DNA of 64,000 nt from RHKX01 sp963823565 (GCA_963823565.1 CAWGLR010000001.1:806001-870000); one strand, 5' to 3'; shown: positions 24,330 through 32,931, numbered from the stretch's first letter. Notes: generated by a model from the letters alone, not told the origin. Made by a program: numbers and translations.

Positions 24330-24340
24330 TGAGCGACCCC
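24303..24340. repeat. 38-nt GGGGTC/GACCCC palindrome, copy P5 (end of gene B)
   Basis: Same 38-nt frame as the other copies. GGGGTCACT at the left pairs imperfectly with AGTGAGCGACCCC at the right. The central ATG (24321-24323) is followed by AGG TAG, which is the end of the nuclease-like gene: the last two codons and the stop are contributed by the repeat. Confidence 0.88.
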
Positions 24341-24385
24341 AGCGCGGTGAGCGGCCGGGGCGCTGGACCCTCGCTCCTCCCTGCC

Positions 24386-24423
24386 GGGGTCCCTCAATGC
24401 GAAATGGCGTGATGAGCGACCCC
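24386..24423. repeat. 38-nt GGGGTC/GACCCC palindrome, copy P6
   Basis: A solitary copy 45 nt after P5. The central ATG (24404-24406) is followed by GCG TGA, a two-codon micro-frame. A partial right half (GAGCGACCCCGGCGGG) is repeated at about 24449-24464. It lies upstream of the DsbA-like gene with no protein gene of its own. Confidence 0.88.
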
Positions 24424-24524
24424 GGCGGGCGGGCGGGCGCGGCGAGCCGAGCGACCCCGGCGGGGACGGCGGCCCGTAGTGACCGCTTAGAAGGGCGCAA
24501 GGTGCGGCGCGTACGATCGCGGCG

Positions 24525-25283
24525 ATGAGCTCGAGGGCCGAGCAGAAGCGGGAAGCACGGGAAGCACGGGAGCGGGCCGAGCGCGAGGCCGCGACGCGCG
24601 CCGCCCACCGCCGCCGGACCGCCTACCTCGCGGGCGGGATCGCGCTGATCGCGCTGATCGTGGTCGTCGCGCTCGTGCTGGTCAGCCAGTCCGGGGACGA
24701 TGGAGGCGACGCCGATCCCAACGCGACCTTCGCCGGTGTCGAGCAGGCGAACCTGACGATCGGCGATCCGCAGGCACCGGTGACGGTCCTCGAGTTCGCC
24801 GACCTCCAGTGCCCCTACTGCCGCGACTTCGCCGTCGACGACCTGCCCGGGATCGTCGACGACTACGTGCGCCCGGGCGAGGTGAAGATGGAGTTGCGGC
24901 TGCTCGGGTTCCTCGGTCCCGATTCGGAGACCGGGCGGCAGGTCGCCGCCGGGGCGGCCGAGCAGGACCTCCTCTGGCCCTTCGCCGAGCAGGTGTACGC
25001 GAATCAGGGCAGCGAGGGGAGCGGCTACATGGATGAGGAGTTCCTGCGCGAGCAGGCGAGTGCGATCGACGGCCTCGACGTCGAGGCGGCAATGGCCGCG
25101 ATCGGCTCGCCCGAGGCGCAGGCGTTCGGCGAGGAGGCCGACTCCGCCGCCGAGGCCGCAGGCGTCGACTCGACCCCCACCTTCCTGGTCCGCCCGACGA
25201 AGGGAGACGGGGAGCCGCAGCTCGTCACCGCTGAGGGGCTCCGCGACGCGATCGACCAGGCGCTCGCCGACGCGAGCGGATGA
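24525..25283 (+). CDS. Membrane-anchored DsbA-like thiol-disulfide oxidoreductase
   Basis: A 252-residue protein. The first 31 residues are strongly charged (RAEQKREAREARERAER), followed by one membrane helix (residues 33-53). A thioredoxin-fold domain follows with active-site CPYC (residues 96-99) in VLEFADLQCPYCRDF, and a late cis-Pro segment DSTPTFLV. The layout places the catalytic domain outside the membrane. The VKOR gene follows with a 4-nt overlap (ATGA), so this protein is probably the DsbA-type oxidant re-oxidised by VKOR. TACGAT at 24512-24517 lies 7 nt before the ATG, another leaderless-type start. Repeat remnants separate it from the nuclease-like gene. Confidence 0.92.
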   Translation: MSSRAEQKREAREARERAEREAATRAAHRRRTAYLAGGIALIALIVVVALVLVSQSGDDGGDADPNATFAGVEQANLTIGDPQAPVTVLEFADLQCPYCRDFAVDDLPGIVDDYVRPGEVKMELRLLGFLGPDSETGRQVAAGAAEQDLLWPFAEQVYANQGSEGSGYMDEEFLREQASAIDGLDVEAAMAAIGSPEAQAFGEEADSAAEAAGVDSTPTFLVRPTKGDGEPQLVTAEGLRDAIDQALADASG

Positions 25284-25738
25284 GCGCGGCCCACCGGCTC
25301 CACTCGGCGCGCCCTCGCCCGCTGACCCTCGCGATCGCCGCCACCACGATCGGCGGGATCGCGATCGCCACCTACCTGACGATCCTCCACTACGCGGGCG
25401 CGGACCCGGTGTGCGTCGGCGGAACCGGCGGCTGCCACACCGTTCAGAACTCCGAGTACGCCGAGCTCGCGGGGATTCCCGTGTCGGTCATCGGACTCGC
25501 CGGCTACGTCGCGCTGGCGCTGAGCCTGCTGATCCCCGGGGAGCCGGGGCGGGCGCTCGGCATGGGACTGGCGCTGGCCGGCGCCGGCTTCAGCCTCTAC
25601 CTCACCTACCTCGAGATCTGGGTCATCGAGGCGATCTGCCAGTGGTGCGTGGCGAGCGCGATCCTCATGGTGGCGCTGGCGATCCTGATGACGGTTCGCC
25701 TGCTGCGGGACGGGGCGCCCCCGCCGCTCAGCGACTGA
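25280..25738 (+). CDS. VKOR-family disulfide-generating membrane protein
   Basis: A 152-residue four-helix integral membrane protein of the vitamin K epoxide reductase family. It has the loop Cys pair C45/C52 (CVGGTGGC) and the active-site CQWC (residues 120-123) in the last helix. Between them are the family Ser/Thr positions and GIPVSVIGLAGY. In actinobacteria these enzymes re-oxidise DsbA-like proteins using menaquinone, replacing DsbB. The ATG overlaps the DsbA-like gene by 4 nt, implying translational coupling. It is convergent with the MMPL transporter, with 2 nt between stops. Confidence 0.93.
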   Translation: MSAAHRLHSARPRPLTLAIAATTIGGIAIATYLTILHYAGADPVCVGGTGGCHTVQNSEYAELAGIPVSVIGLAGYVALALSLLIPGEPGRALGMGLALAGAGFSLYLTYLEIWVIEAICQWCVASAILMVALAILMTVRLLRDGAPPPLSD

Positions 25739-25740
25739 AA

Positions 25741-27924
25741 TCAGTCGGCGGCGGCGGGCGCGGGCTGCGCGGAGCCGATCCGCTCCTCGCGACCCTCGTG
25801 GTGCCCCTCGAGGGAGACGTCGGGCAGCACCCGGTCGAGCCAGCGCGGGATCCACCAGGCGCGATCGCCGAGCAGCGCCATCAGCGCCGGCGAGACGACC
25901 ATCCGGACGATCAGCACGTCGATGAGGATCGCGGCGCCGAGGCCGAGGCCGAACATCTTGATCGTCACGTTGTCCCCGGCCATGAAGGCGAGGAAGACCG
26001 CAGACATCACGAGCCCCGCGACCAGGATCACCTTGGCGATCCGCGAGAGCCCGTGGACGACGCTCTCGCGCGGGGAGTCGCCCTCGAAGTACGCCTCGCG
26101 GATCCGCGAGAGGAGGAAGACGTTGTAGTCCATTGAGAGCCCGAAGAGGATCGCGAACATCATCAGCGGGACGAAGGAGATGATCGGGACGTCGTCACCG
26201 ACACCGAGGATCGACGCGCCCCAGCCCCACTGGAACACCGCCACCACGACGCCGTATGCGGCGCCGATCGACAGCAGGTTGAAGACCGCTGAGGCCAGGG
26301 GCACCCAGATCGAGCGGAACACCGCCATCAGCAGCAGGATCGAGAGGCCGATGACGATCGCGATGAAGACCGGGAGGCGCTCGGAGACCTTCGAGGAGAA
26401 GTCCTCGAACGAGGCCGTCTGGCCGCCGACGTAAGCCTCCAGGCTCGTATCCTGGGTCGCCCCCGGGATCACGTCCGTTCGCAGGCGCTCGACCAGCGCG
26501 GACGTCTCCTCCTCCTGCGGGGAGGTCGTCGGGACCACCTGCACGACGGCGGCGTCGCCGTCGGGGTTGAGCTGGGGCTTCGCCACCGCGGCGACGCCGG
26601 GGGTGTCGTCGATCACGTCGGAGACGCGAGCGAGCTCCGCCTCGTCGATCGTGGAGTCGTCGCGGCTGCCGACCGCGAGCAGGAGCGGGCCGTTGAAGCC
26701 GGGCCCGAACGCGGCGCTGAGCTGGTCATAGGCGGTCCGCTCCGTTACCCCGACCGGCTGGTTGCCGTCGTCGGGCTGGCCGAGGCGCAGGTCGGTGAAG
26801 GGGATCGCGAGCGCGATCAGCGCCAGCCCGCCGGCGGCGACTGCGGCCCAAGGCCGGCGCACGAGCCGTCTGCCCCACCGCTCGAAGCCCTCCGAGCGGG
26901 CGACGTGCGCGGGATCCTTCGGGTGCAGCCGCTTCGCCAGCATCCCGCTGAAGATCGGCAGGACCGTGATCGAGGAGACGACCACGGCGGCGACGGCGAT
27001 CGCGGTGCCGACGCCCATCTTGCCCATCAGCGGGATCCCGATCACGAGCAGCCCGGCGATCGCGACCATCACGATCAGCCCGGCGGCGACGACCGACGTC
27101 CCCGACGTCGCGCTGGCGCGAGCGGCCGCGTCGGCCGGCCCGTCGCCCGCGGCGAGCTGCTCGCGGTAGCGGCTGAAGATCAGAAGCGCGTAGTCGATTC
27201 CGGCACCGAGCCCGAGCATGATGGCGAGCTGCGAGGCGAAGTCGGGGATGCCGAGCGGCTTCGCGACGGCCGCCAGGATGAGCTGGGAGATGATCACGCC
27301 GGTCAGGGCGCCGATCAGCGTGACGAACATCGCCGCGAGCGAGCGGAACAGGAGGGTCAGCAGGACGATCGCGATGGCGACTCCGATCAGCTCGCCGATC
27401 GGAGCCTCCTGCTCGGCGGCGAGGTCGACCAGCTCGCCCCGCGCCTCGACGACGACGCCGTTGCGCTCGGCGGTCTCCCCCGCGTCGATCAGCGCCTCGC
27501 CGTCCTCCTTCTCGAGGTCGGTCTGCTGGACGTCGTAGACGACGGTCGAGTAGGCGGTGCGACCGTCCTCCGAGATCGCGCCCCGTCCCTCGAGCGGGTT
27601 GGAAACCGAGCTGACGTGATCCAGCCCCTCGGCCTCGGTGAGCGCGGACTCGATCGCCTCGCGCTTCCCCGCCTCGGTGAGGGTCCCGTCCTCGGTCGTG
27701 AAGACGATCTGACTCTGCGCCCCGGCGGCGTCCGGGAACTTGTCCTCGAGCAGGTCGAGGGCCTTTTGGGACTCGGCCCCCGGGATCGAGAAGTCGACCG
27801 CGGCGCTGCCGCTCTGTGAGCCGATGACGACTGCGATCAGGACGACGCCGGCGATCAGGCCGGCGAGTCCGCGCTTCCAATGGACGTTGAGGGTGCGCGC
27901 AAGGCGGGCGAGGAGGGAGGACAT
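25741..27924 (-). CDS. MMPL/RND-family transporter
   Basis: A 727-residue membrane exporter with about 12 helices in two halves. Each half has a large extracytoplasmic loop after the first helix and an MMPL/SSD bundle: LGLGAGIDYALLIFSRYREQ in the first half and FGLSMDYNVFLLSRIREAYF in the second, both with the conserved Asp-Tyr that relays protons. Substrates of the family include lipids, siderophores and drugs, and cannot be chosen here. TACGGT lies 8 nt before the ATG. The divergent TetR gene starts 77 nt away and an operator-like palindrome sits between them, so TetR control is likely. Confidence 0.93.
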   Translation of the reverse strand: MSSLLARLARTLNVHWKRGLAGLIAGVVLIAVVIGSQSGSAAVDFSIPGAESQKALDLLEDKFPDAAGAQSQIVFTTEDGTLTEAGKREAIESALTEAEGLDHVSSVSNPLEGRGAISEDGRTAYSTVVYDVQQTDLEKEDGEALIDAGETAERNGVVVEARGELVDLAAEQEAPIGELIGVAIAIVLLTLLFRSLAAMFVTLIGALTGVIISQLILAAVAKPLGIPDFASQLAIMLGLGAGIDYALLIFSRYREQLAAGDGPADAAARASATSGTSVVAAGLIVMVAIAGLLVIGIPLMGKMGVGTAIAVAAVVVSSITVLPIFSGMLAKRLHPKDPAHVARSEGFERWGRRLVRRPWAAVAAGGLALIALAIPFTDLRLGQPDDGNQPVGVTERTAYDQLSAAFGPGFNGPLLLAVGSRDDSTIDEAELARVSDVIDDTPGVAAVAKPQLNPDGDAAVVQVVPTTSPQEEETSALVERLRTDVIPGATQDTSLEAYVGGQTASFEDFSSKVSERLPVFIAIVIGLSILLLMAVFRSIWVPLASAVFNLLSIGAAYGVVVAVFQWGWGASILGVGDDVPIISFVPLMMFAILFGLSMDYNVFLLSRIREAYFEGDSPRESVVHGLSRIAKVILVAGLVMSAVFLAFMAGDNVTIKMFGLGLGAAILIDVLIVRMVVSPALMALLGDRAWWIPRWLDRVLPDVSLEGHHEGREERIGSAQPAPAAAD

Positions 27925-27932
27925 GGCGCGGC

Positions 27933-27991
27933 ACCGTAGCAGAAAGTTGCAGTCACTGCATTTTTACATTCCTTGCATCTTTCGCTACGAT
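27933..27991. promoter_or_regulatory. Divergent promoters and operator-like palindrome, MMPL/TetR
   Basis: On the minus strand, TACGGT (complement of 27933-27938) is the exporter -10. On the plus strand, TTTACA (27963-27968) and TACGAT (27986-27991) are spaced 17 nt and form a good promoter for the TetR gene, with transcription starting close to its ATG at 28002. The perfect 13-nt palindrome TGCAGTCACTGCA (27948-27960) lies between them, overlapping the expected -35 of the exporter promoter. It is the best candidate for the TetR operator. Confidence 0.6.
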
Positions 27992-28001
27992 CCCCCACGA
28001 C

Positions 28002-28610
28002 ATGTCGGGGCCTCCCTCAGGACTGCGCGAGCGCAAGAAGCAGCAGACGCGGGAGCGCATCCTGGAATGCGCGCGCGAGCTCTTCGCCGCGAAGGGCTTC
28101 GCCGAGACGACCATCCCCGAGATCGCCGCCGCCGCCGAGGTCTCCCCCCGGACCGTCTCCTCCTACTTCCCGCACAAGGAGGAACTCGTCTTCCCGGCCA
28201 AGGACGAGATGCTAGAGGCGCTCTCGAAGGCGCTCGACGCCCGGCCGGACGGCGAGCTCGCTACCGACGCGCTGCGGCGCTGGCTGGTCGACAACTTCGC
28301 CTGCGAGGACGTCGAGAAGCCGCCGCGCCACTGGACCCGCGCGCTGATCGACACCGACCCTGACCTGCGCGCCTACGAGCGGGCGCTGCAGGAGCGCGCT
28401 CAGGCGGTCGTCGCCGCGGCGGTCGCAGTCGACCTCGGGGTTGCGGCGGACCACCACCTCCCGCAGATGGCGGCGGCGACCGCGATGGCCGCCCTCGACT
28501 CGCTCGGGCGCGAGACCGCTTCGTCCCACGACCCCGGACAGGCACAGCAGTTGATCGAGGACGCGATGCAATTCGTGAGTGCCGGGGTAAAGGAGCTCCA
28601 AGGGGGGTAG
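28002..28610 (+). CDS. TetR-family transcriptional regulator
   Basis: A 202-residue regulator with a typical N-terminal TetR HTH: RERILECARELFAAKGFAE, then TTIPEIAAAAEVSPRTVSSY and FPHKEELVF. The C-terminal ligand domain (about residues 70-200) is helical and unassigned. It is divergent from the MMPL exporter gene with 77 nt between starts. The intervening palindrome suggests it represses the exporter and itself. The promoter TTTACA-17-TACGAT puts the transcript start only a few nucleotides before the ATG. The 127 nt downstream of its stop hold no gene I can support. Confidence 0.92.
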   Translation: MSGPPSGLRERKKQQTRERILECARELFAAKGFAETTIPEIAAAAEVSPRTVSSYFPHKEELVFPAKDEMLEALSKALDARPDGELATDALRRWLVDNFACEDVEKPPRHWTRALIDTDPDLRAYERALQERAQAVVAAAVAVDLGVAADHHLPQMAAATAMAALDSLGRETASSHDPGQAQQLIEDAMQFVSAGVKELQGG

Positions 28611-28737
28611 CGCCGCGCCCGCGGCAGAACCGAGGAGCCGCGATGGACGCCCACCCCGATTACCGACATCCCACTGCCGATCTCCTCCGGGATCTGCGGG
28701 CTCGTTGTCTGCTTCTACGACCTCGCCGACTGAGGCG

Positions 28738-30894
28738 CTACCAATGCACCCCGCGCATCAGATACGCGAAGGCGAGCTGGCGGGCGTTGGCCTGCTCGTC
28801 GGTGCTCGTCCCGGCCGCCGCCGTCCTCGCGCCGCCGCCGGAGCCCCCGGACTTCGACTTCCCGCTGCCCTTCGCCGCGGCCGAGTCCGGGAACAGGTGG
28901 TAGGCGCTGTTGAGCACGTAGTCGATCGACTTCGGGTTGAGCGCGTAGAGGATCTGCCCGAGCGTTCCCATCGGCGTCGCGATCCGCTTCGGCTTGAAGA
29001 TGATCGCGTCGCAGATCATCTCCGCCGCCTCGTCCGGGGTGATCGTCGGGAAGCGGTCGTACATCTTCGTCGGCGCGATCATCGGCGTCCGCACGAGCGG
29101 CATGTTGATCGTCGTGATGTGGACGTTGTCGTCGATGATCTCGGAGGCGATGCAGCGCGAGAACGCGTCGAGCGCCGACTTCGAGGCGACGTAGGCGGAG
29201 AAGCGCGGCATGTTGGTCTGCACGCCGATCGAGCTGACGTTGACGATCTGGCCCGAGCGGCGCGCCCGCATGACCGGCAGCAGCCGAAGGATCGCCCGGA
29301 CCGGCCCGAAGTAGTTGAGCTGCATGGTGCGCTCGAAGTCGTGGAAGCGGTCGTAGGAGAGCGCGATCGAGCGCCGGATCGAGCGGCCGGCGTTGTTGAC
29401 GAGGATGTCGACGTGGTTGTGCTCCTCGAGCACCTCGGCGCACATCCGGTCGATGTCGTCGGCGTCGGAGAGGTCGCAGCGGTGGATGAACGCGGTGCCG
29501 CCGCGGACCTCGATCTGCTCCTTCGTCTGCTCGAGCCTCTCCGGGGTGCGGGCGACGAGCAGGACGATGCCGCCGGCGTCGGCGATCTTCATCGCCGCCG
29601 CCTTGCCGATGCCCGAGGAGGCGCCGGTGACCATCACGACCTCGCCGTGGACTGCCTTCTCGAGCGACGCGTTCCCCTGCAGCCGCTTGCCGAAGCGCAC
29701 GAACTCGTCCGGGATCTGCTGGCTGATGATCTGGGTGAGGCCGCCGATCAGCCCGGCACGTCCCCGCGCGGCGCCGACCAGCGTGCGGTCGCGGAACAGG
29801 TCCGGGTCGAGGTGGCGGGCCCAGTAGTCCCAGAGCTTGCCGGCGTACGCCTCCAGCGGCGGGACGGTGATGTCGGTGCCCTGGAGCGCCCGCTGCGTCT
29901 GGCTCGAGTCGAAGTGGGTCGGGTAGTTGAGGTAGACGAGGACCGAGCGCGGCACCCCGAACTCGGCGAGGACCCGATCGGTGAGCCCGTCGGCGAGCGG
30001 CATGTTCGAGAGCACCGCGCCGATCAGCGGCGCCATCGCCTCGGTGACCTGCGGTGGGACGCGCACCGAGGAGTGCGGGGCGCCGGCCGCGCGGGCGAAG
30101 ATGTCGACGACCTCGCCGGCGCTGTGCGGGTGCGGGTCGGTGAGGCTGAACGCCTTCCCGTCGAGGCCGGGCTGGTGGGCGATGTGGTCCATCGCGCGGA
30201 CGACGAAGTCGACCGGGACGATGTTGATCTCGCGACCCTCGACACCGGGGATCGGCATCCACTGCGGGACGATCGAGCGGATCCGCCGGATCAGCTTGAA
30301 GAAGTAGTAGGGCCCGTCGACCTTATCCATCTCGCCGGTCTCGGAGTTGCCGACGACGATCCCCGGCCGGTAGACCCGCCACGGCCGCGAGCACTCGTCG
30401 CGGACGACGCCCTCCGACTCGTGCTTGGTCTGGAAATAGGGGTGGTTGTCGACCCGCTCGGCCTCCTCGAACATGTCCTCCCGCCAGGTGCCGCGGTAGA
30501 GGCCGGCGGCGGCGATCGAGCTGGTCATGTGGACGGTCCCCGCCGCGACGGCCTCGGCGAGCTCGACCATGTGGCGGGTGCCCTCGACGTTGGCGACCCG
30601 CTGGGACTCGGCGTCGGCCTCCATGTCGTAGATCGCCGCCAGGTGGAACAGGTGGTCGACCCGGCCGCGGAGCCGCTCGACGTCGGCGTCGGAGACGCCG
30701 AGGCGCGGCTGGGAGAGGTCACCGACGATCCCGACGACGCGCTCGTCGTCGACGCCCCAGCGGTTGCGGAGCTCCTCGAGCCTTCCCTTGGAGCCCTCGC
30801 GGACGAGGACGTAGATCGTCTCCTCGCGCTCGAGCAGCTGCTCGACCAGATTGCGGCCGATGAAGCCGGTGGCGCCGGTGACGAAGTAGCTCAA
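28738..30894 (-). CDS. Double-SDR fatty acyl-CoA reductase-like protein (AcrA1 type)
   Basis: A 718-residue fusion of two short-chain dehydrogenase domains. The N-terminal extended SDR (YFVTGATGFIGRNLVEQLL; YFQTKHESEGVV with YxxxK; RPGIVVGNSETG) resembles male-sterility/fatty acyl-CoA reductase domains. The C-terminal classical SDR (VTGASSGIGKAAAMKIA; LVNNAGRSI; YVASKSALDAFSR) starts near residue 380. The order matches mycobacterial AcrA1 (Rv3391), implicated in acyl-CoA or aldehyde reduction, so fatty aldehyde or alcohol formation is expected. The start is TTG at 30894 with GGAGGAG just upstream. The longer frame to 30972 lacks support. A TAGGGT at about 30925-30930 could be its -10, giving a leader of about 25 nt. 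The ~20 C-terminal residues after a Gly-Ser linker are variable. Confidence 0.88.
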   Translation of the reverse strand: MSYFVTGATGFIGRNLVEQLLEREETIYVLVREGSKGRLEELRNRWGVDDERVVGIVGDLSQPRLGVSDADVERLRGRVDHLFHLAAIYDMEADAESQRVANVEGTRHMVELAEAVAAGTVHMTSSIAAAGLYRGTWREDMFEEAERVDNHPYFQTKHESEGVVRDECSRPWRVYRPGIVVGNSETGEMDKVDGPYYFFKLIRRIRSIVPQWMPIPGVEGREINIVPVDFVVRAMDHIAHQPGLDGKAFSLTDPHPHSAGEVVDIFARAAGAPHSSVRVPPQVTEAMAPLIGAVLSNMPLADGLTDRVLAEFGVPRSVLVYLNYPTHFDSSQTQRALQGTDITVPPLEAYAGKLWDYWARHLDPDLFRDRTLVGAARGRAGLIGGLTQIISQQIPDEFVRFGKRLQGNASLEKAVHGEVVMVTGASSGIGKAAAMKIADAGGIVLLVARTPERLEQTKEQIEVRGGTAFIHRCDLSDADDIDRMCAEVLEEHNHVDILVNNAGRSIRRSIALSYDRFHDFERTMQLNYFGPVRAILRLLPVMRARRSGQIVNVSSIGVQTNMPRFSAYVASKSALDAFSRCIASEIIDDNVHITTINMPLVRTPMIAPTKMYDRFPTITPDEAAEMICDAIIFKPKRIATPMGTLGQILYALNPKSIDYVLNSAYHLFPDSAAAKGSGKSKSGGSGGGARTAAAGTSTDEQANARQLAFAYLMRGVHW

Positions 30895-31048
30895 GTTCTC
30901 CTCCTCCGAGAGTCCCGGGGGCCTGACCCTAGCGCGTCTCCGGCGCGCCCTGCCCGTGGCTCGGAACACCACCGCACGGTCCTGCCGCCGGCGCGTGGCG
31001 GGACCCGGCCAGGCCGAAGGCCGCGGACGCGACGCGGAGGATTCGAAC

Positions 31049-31270
31049 CTGCTGATCGACTGGCGCGAGGGCGAGATCCACTTAATGCGTCACCTGCTCG
31101 ACGGCGACGAGTCCCAGAACAACGGCAACTGGCAGTGGGCCGCGTCCACCGGCGCCGACCCGCAGCCCTACTTCCGCGTCTTCAACCCGGTCCGCCGGCC
31201 CCTCCTGGACCTCGGGGAATCGCGCTCGGAGGCGATCGCGAGGTTCGGCGCCCAGCGCGTCTCGGGATGA
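31049..31270 (+). pseudogene. DNA photolyase C-terminal remnant
   Basis: This stretch encodes LLIDWREGEIHLMRHLLDGD and then NNGNWQWAASTGADPQPYFR and VFNP, the FAD-binding and substrate-pocket signature of class I CPD photolyases. A full photolyase has ~450 residues, but only ~70 remain. Upstream the frame degenerates into Arg/Gly-rich sequence. After VFNP about 50 family residues are missing before a C-terminal-like PLLDLGESRSEAIARF end. The gene has thus lost its N-terminal ~350 residues and an internal block. It lies between the AcrA1-like gene (divergent) and the glycine-rich protein gene (convergent). An ATG in frame at 30956 exists but the intervening sequence matches nothing. Confidence 0.75.
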
Positions 31271-31279
31271 AGGCCCCGC

Positions 31280-32872
31280 TCAGCGCTCTAGGCGGATCCG
31301 GCGCCTGAGGGACGTCTCATTGCCGGCAGCGTCCCGCCCGACCACGACCACGGCCGCGACCGGTCTGGCGCCGTCGGCGAACGCCGCGGCGATCGCCCTC
31401 CGCGCCTTCTTGGACACGGCCAGCCGCAGAGACCCGGTTCCGCCGGGGGCGATCGCGATCGAGGCACGGCTGAGCTTCGGATCCTTGCCGGGGATCTTGG
31501 CCCGGCCGACCGCCACGACCGTGCATGCCTCGGATCCGGCCGTCGCCTTGATCTTCACGAACCTGCCGAGCCTCTGGGCCCGCGGGCCCGCGAGGGCGAT
31601 CCTCGGCGCGACGAGGTCGGGCGGTCCGCCGCCCGGCGTCCGTTCGACGTAGGTGAAGGGGCCGGAGCAAGCGGAGGCGCTCCCCCCAGCCGTAGCCGTG
31701 GCATGGAAGGTGGTCGTCGAGTCGTCGGGGACCGAGACCGTGATCCCGGCAGACGTGAAGGACGCCCCGGTGCCGGACGCCACCGCAGGCCCTGAGCAGT
31801 CGCTCGTCGTGAACAGCGCAACGGTCGTCCCGAGATCAGTCGTGCCGAGCAGCTCCGGGTTGTTGTCATCGGCCGGGGAGGGGGGATTCGAGCCGGTGAT
31901 CTGCGGAGTGCCGGGCGCCTCTCCATACGTGATCGTGACGAGGCCGTCCCCGGTGTTCGTGCCCTGCGACATCACCACCCCCGAGGCCGCCGGCGCCGCA
32001 TAGTTGCTGCCTCCTCCCCCGCCCCCTCCACCCGAGCTGCAGCCGGAGCACCCCCCGAGTCCGCCTGCGCCCCCACCGCCGCCGTACCAGCCACCGCCAC
32101 CGCCACCGCCGCTGCCGCCGCCGCCGGCGGAGTCGCCGCCATTCCCACCGAGGCCGAGTGAGCCACTGGATTCGTTGCCCGTCGGCCCGTTGCAGCTCAG
32201 CGCGCCTCCACCGCTGCTGCCCATGGCCCCGCCCTGCGACTGGTCGCCTCCGCCCCCACCGCAACCGCCGCCGCTGGGCGCGGTCGTTCCTCCGCCGCCC
32301 CAGAGCCCTGCTTCGGCGGCTAGGGAGCCGCCGGCGCCGCCGGCGCCGCCGGCGTGCGGCGACGCGCAGACGGAATCGCTGCAACCGTCGGTGCTGCGCC
32401 CGCCGGCGCCCCCGCCGGCACCGCCGACCAGCACTCGATCGAAGAGCGTCGCGCCCCCACGGCGCACGTCGGAGGCGCCACCGCCGCCGCCGCCGTTGCA
32501 GAAGGGCACCGTGACGCAGGTCTGAGACCCCGCCAAGCCGCCGCCGTTCTGGCCGCCCACGGTCGCCGGGGCGTCGGCCCCGGCGCCGCCGACCCGGATC
32601 CGCAGCGTCTCCCCGGGGATGAGCTCGAGGGTCCCCTGGACGCCGCCGCCGGCGCCGCCCGCGGTGCTGGCGCTGGCGCCGCCGCGCGCCCCGAAGACGC
32701 CGAATGTGGCGCTGTCGATCCCGGGAGGGACGACCCAGTCGTAGCTTCCCGGCGTCGCGAACGTGACGGTGGTCCCGATGGCCGGGGAGGGGGCGAGGAG
32801 CGCCGCCGCACACGTGGAGGCGAGCGCCGCGAACACGCGCAAGCTCGGGAGCGAATCCATACGACGAATCAT
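31280..32872 (-). CDS. Secreted glycine-rich protein with Ig-like C-terminal part
   Basis: About 530 residues. A signal peptide is likely: MIRRMDSLPSLRVFAALAST followed by a hydrophobic Ala/Leu core and a cleavage-like PAIG. Residues ~30-290 are extremely glycine-rich with GGAGG and GGGGG runs, interspersed Cys (for example GCSGCSSGGGG) and aromatic WYGGGG. This resembles the glycine-rich domains of bacterial surface proteins. After VTITYGEAPGTPQITGSNPP comes a beta-rich Ig-like module (SAGITVSVPDDSTTTFHATA). A C-terminal basic domain ends RRRIRLER. It is probably surface-exposed or matrix-forming, and no enzyme motif is seen. ATG 32872 gives a better n-region than 32860. The divergent large LuxR regulator starts 59 nt away and may control it. 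Confidence 0.78.
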   Translation of the reverse strand: MIRRMDSLPSLRVFAALASTCAAALLAPSPAIGTTVTFATPGSYDWVVPPGIDSATFGVFGARGGASASTAGGAGGGVQGTLELIPGETLRIRVGGAGADAPATVGGQNGGGLAGSQTCVTVPFCNGGGGGGASDVRRGGATLFDRVLVGGAGGGAGGRSTDGCSDSVCASPHAGGAGGAGGSLAAEAGLWGGGGTTAPSGGGCGGGGGDQSQGGAMGSSGGGALSCNGPTGNESSGSLGLGGNGGDSAGGGGSGGGGGGGWYGGGGGAGGLGGCSGCSSGGGGGGGGSNYAAPAASGVVMSQGTNTGDGLVTITYGEAPGTPQITGSNPPSPADDNNPELLGTTDLGTTVALFTTSDCSGPAVASGTGASFTSAGITVSVPDDSTTTFHATATAGGSASACSGPFTYVERTPGGGPPDLVAPRIALAGPRAQRLGRFVKIKATAGSEACTVVAVGRAKIPGKDPKLSRASIAIAPGGTGSLRLAVSKKARRAIAAAFADGARPVAAVVVVGRDAAGNETSLRRRIRLER

Positions 32873-32931
32873 CCGCCGCGACAGCGCGTTCGAATACCAG
32901 TCTTTCCCACCCCCGCTACTAGTCTTTCCGC

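Noticed and set aside
23228..24423. CRISPR-like array formed by P3-P6.
   Set aside because: Spacing is irregular (80, 919 and 45 nt between units), a protein gene lies between copies, and the repeats are self-complementary with variable interiors. No cas genes are present.
28611..28737. Possible small gene between the TetR stop and the AcrA1-like gene; one frame reads PLPISSGICGLVVCFYDLAD before a stop.
   Set aside because: No start codon or ribosome binding site occurs in that frame, and the alternative ATG frame at 28643 is Arg-rich and runs into the neighbouring gene's antisense strand.
31039..31052. AGGATTCGAACCTG resembles the complement of a tRNA T-arm (GGTTCGAATCC), suggesting a tRNA fragment or attachment site beside the photolyase remnant.
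   Set aside because: Only about 14 nt match. The T stem would pair at 4 of 5 positions, and no acceptor, D or anticodon arm can be built on the minus strand.
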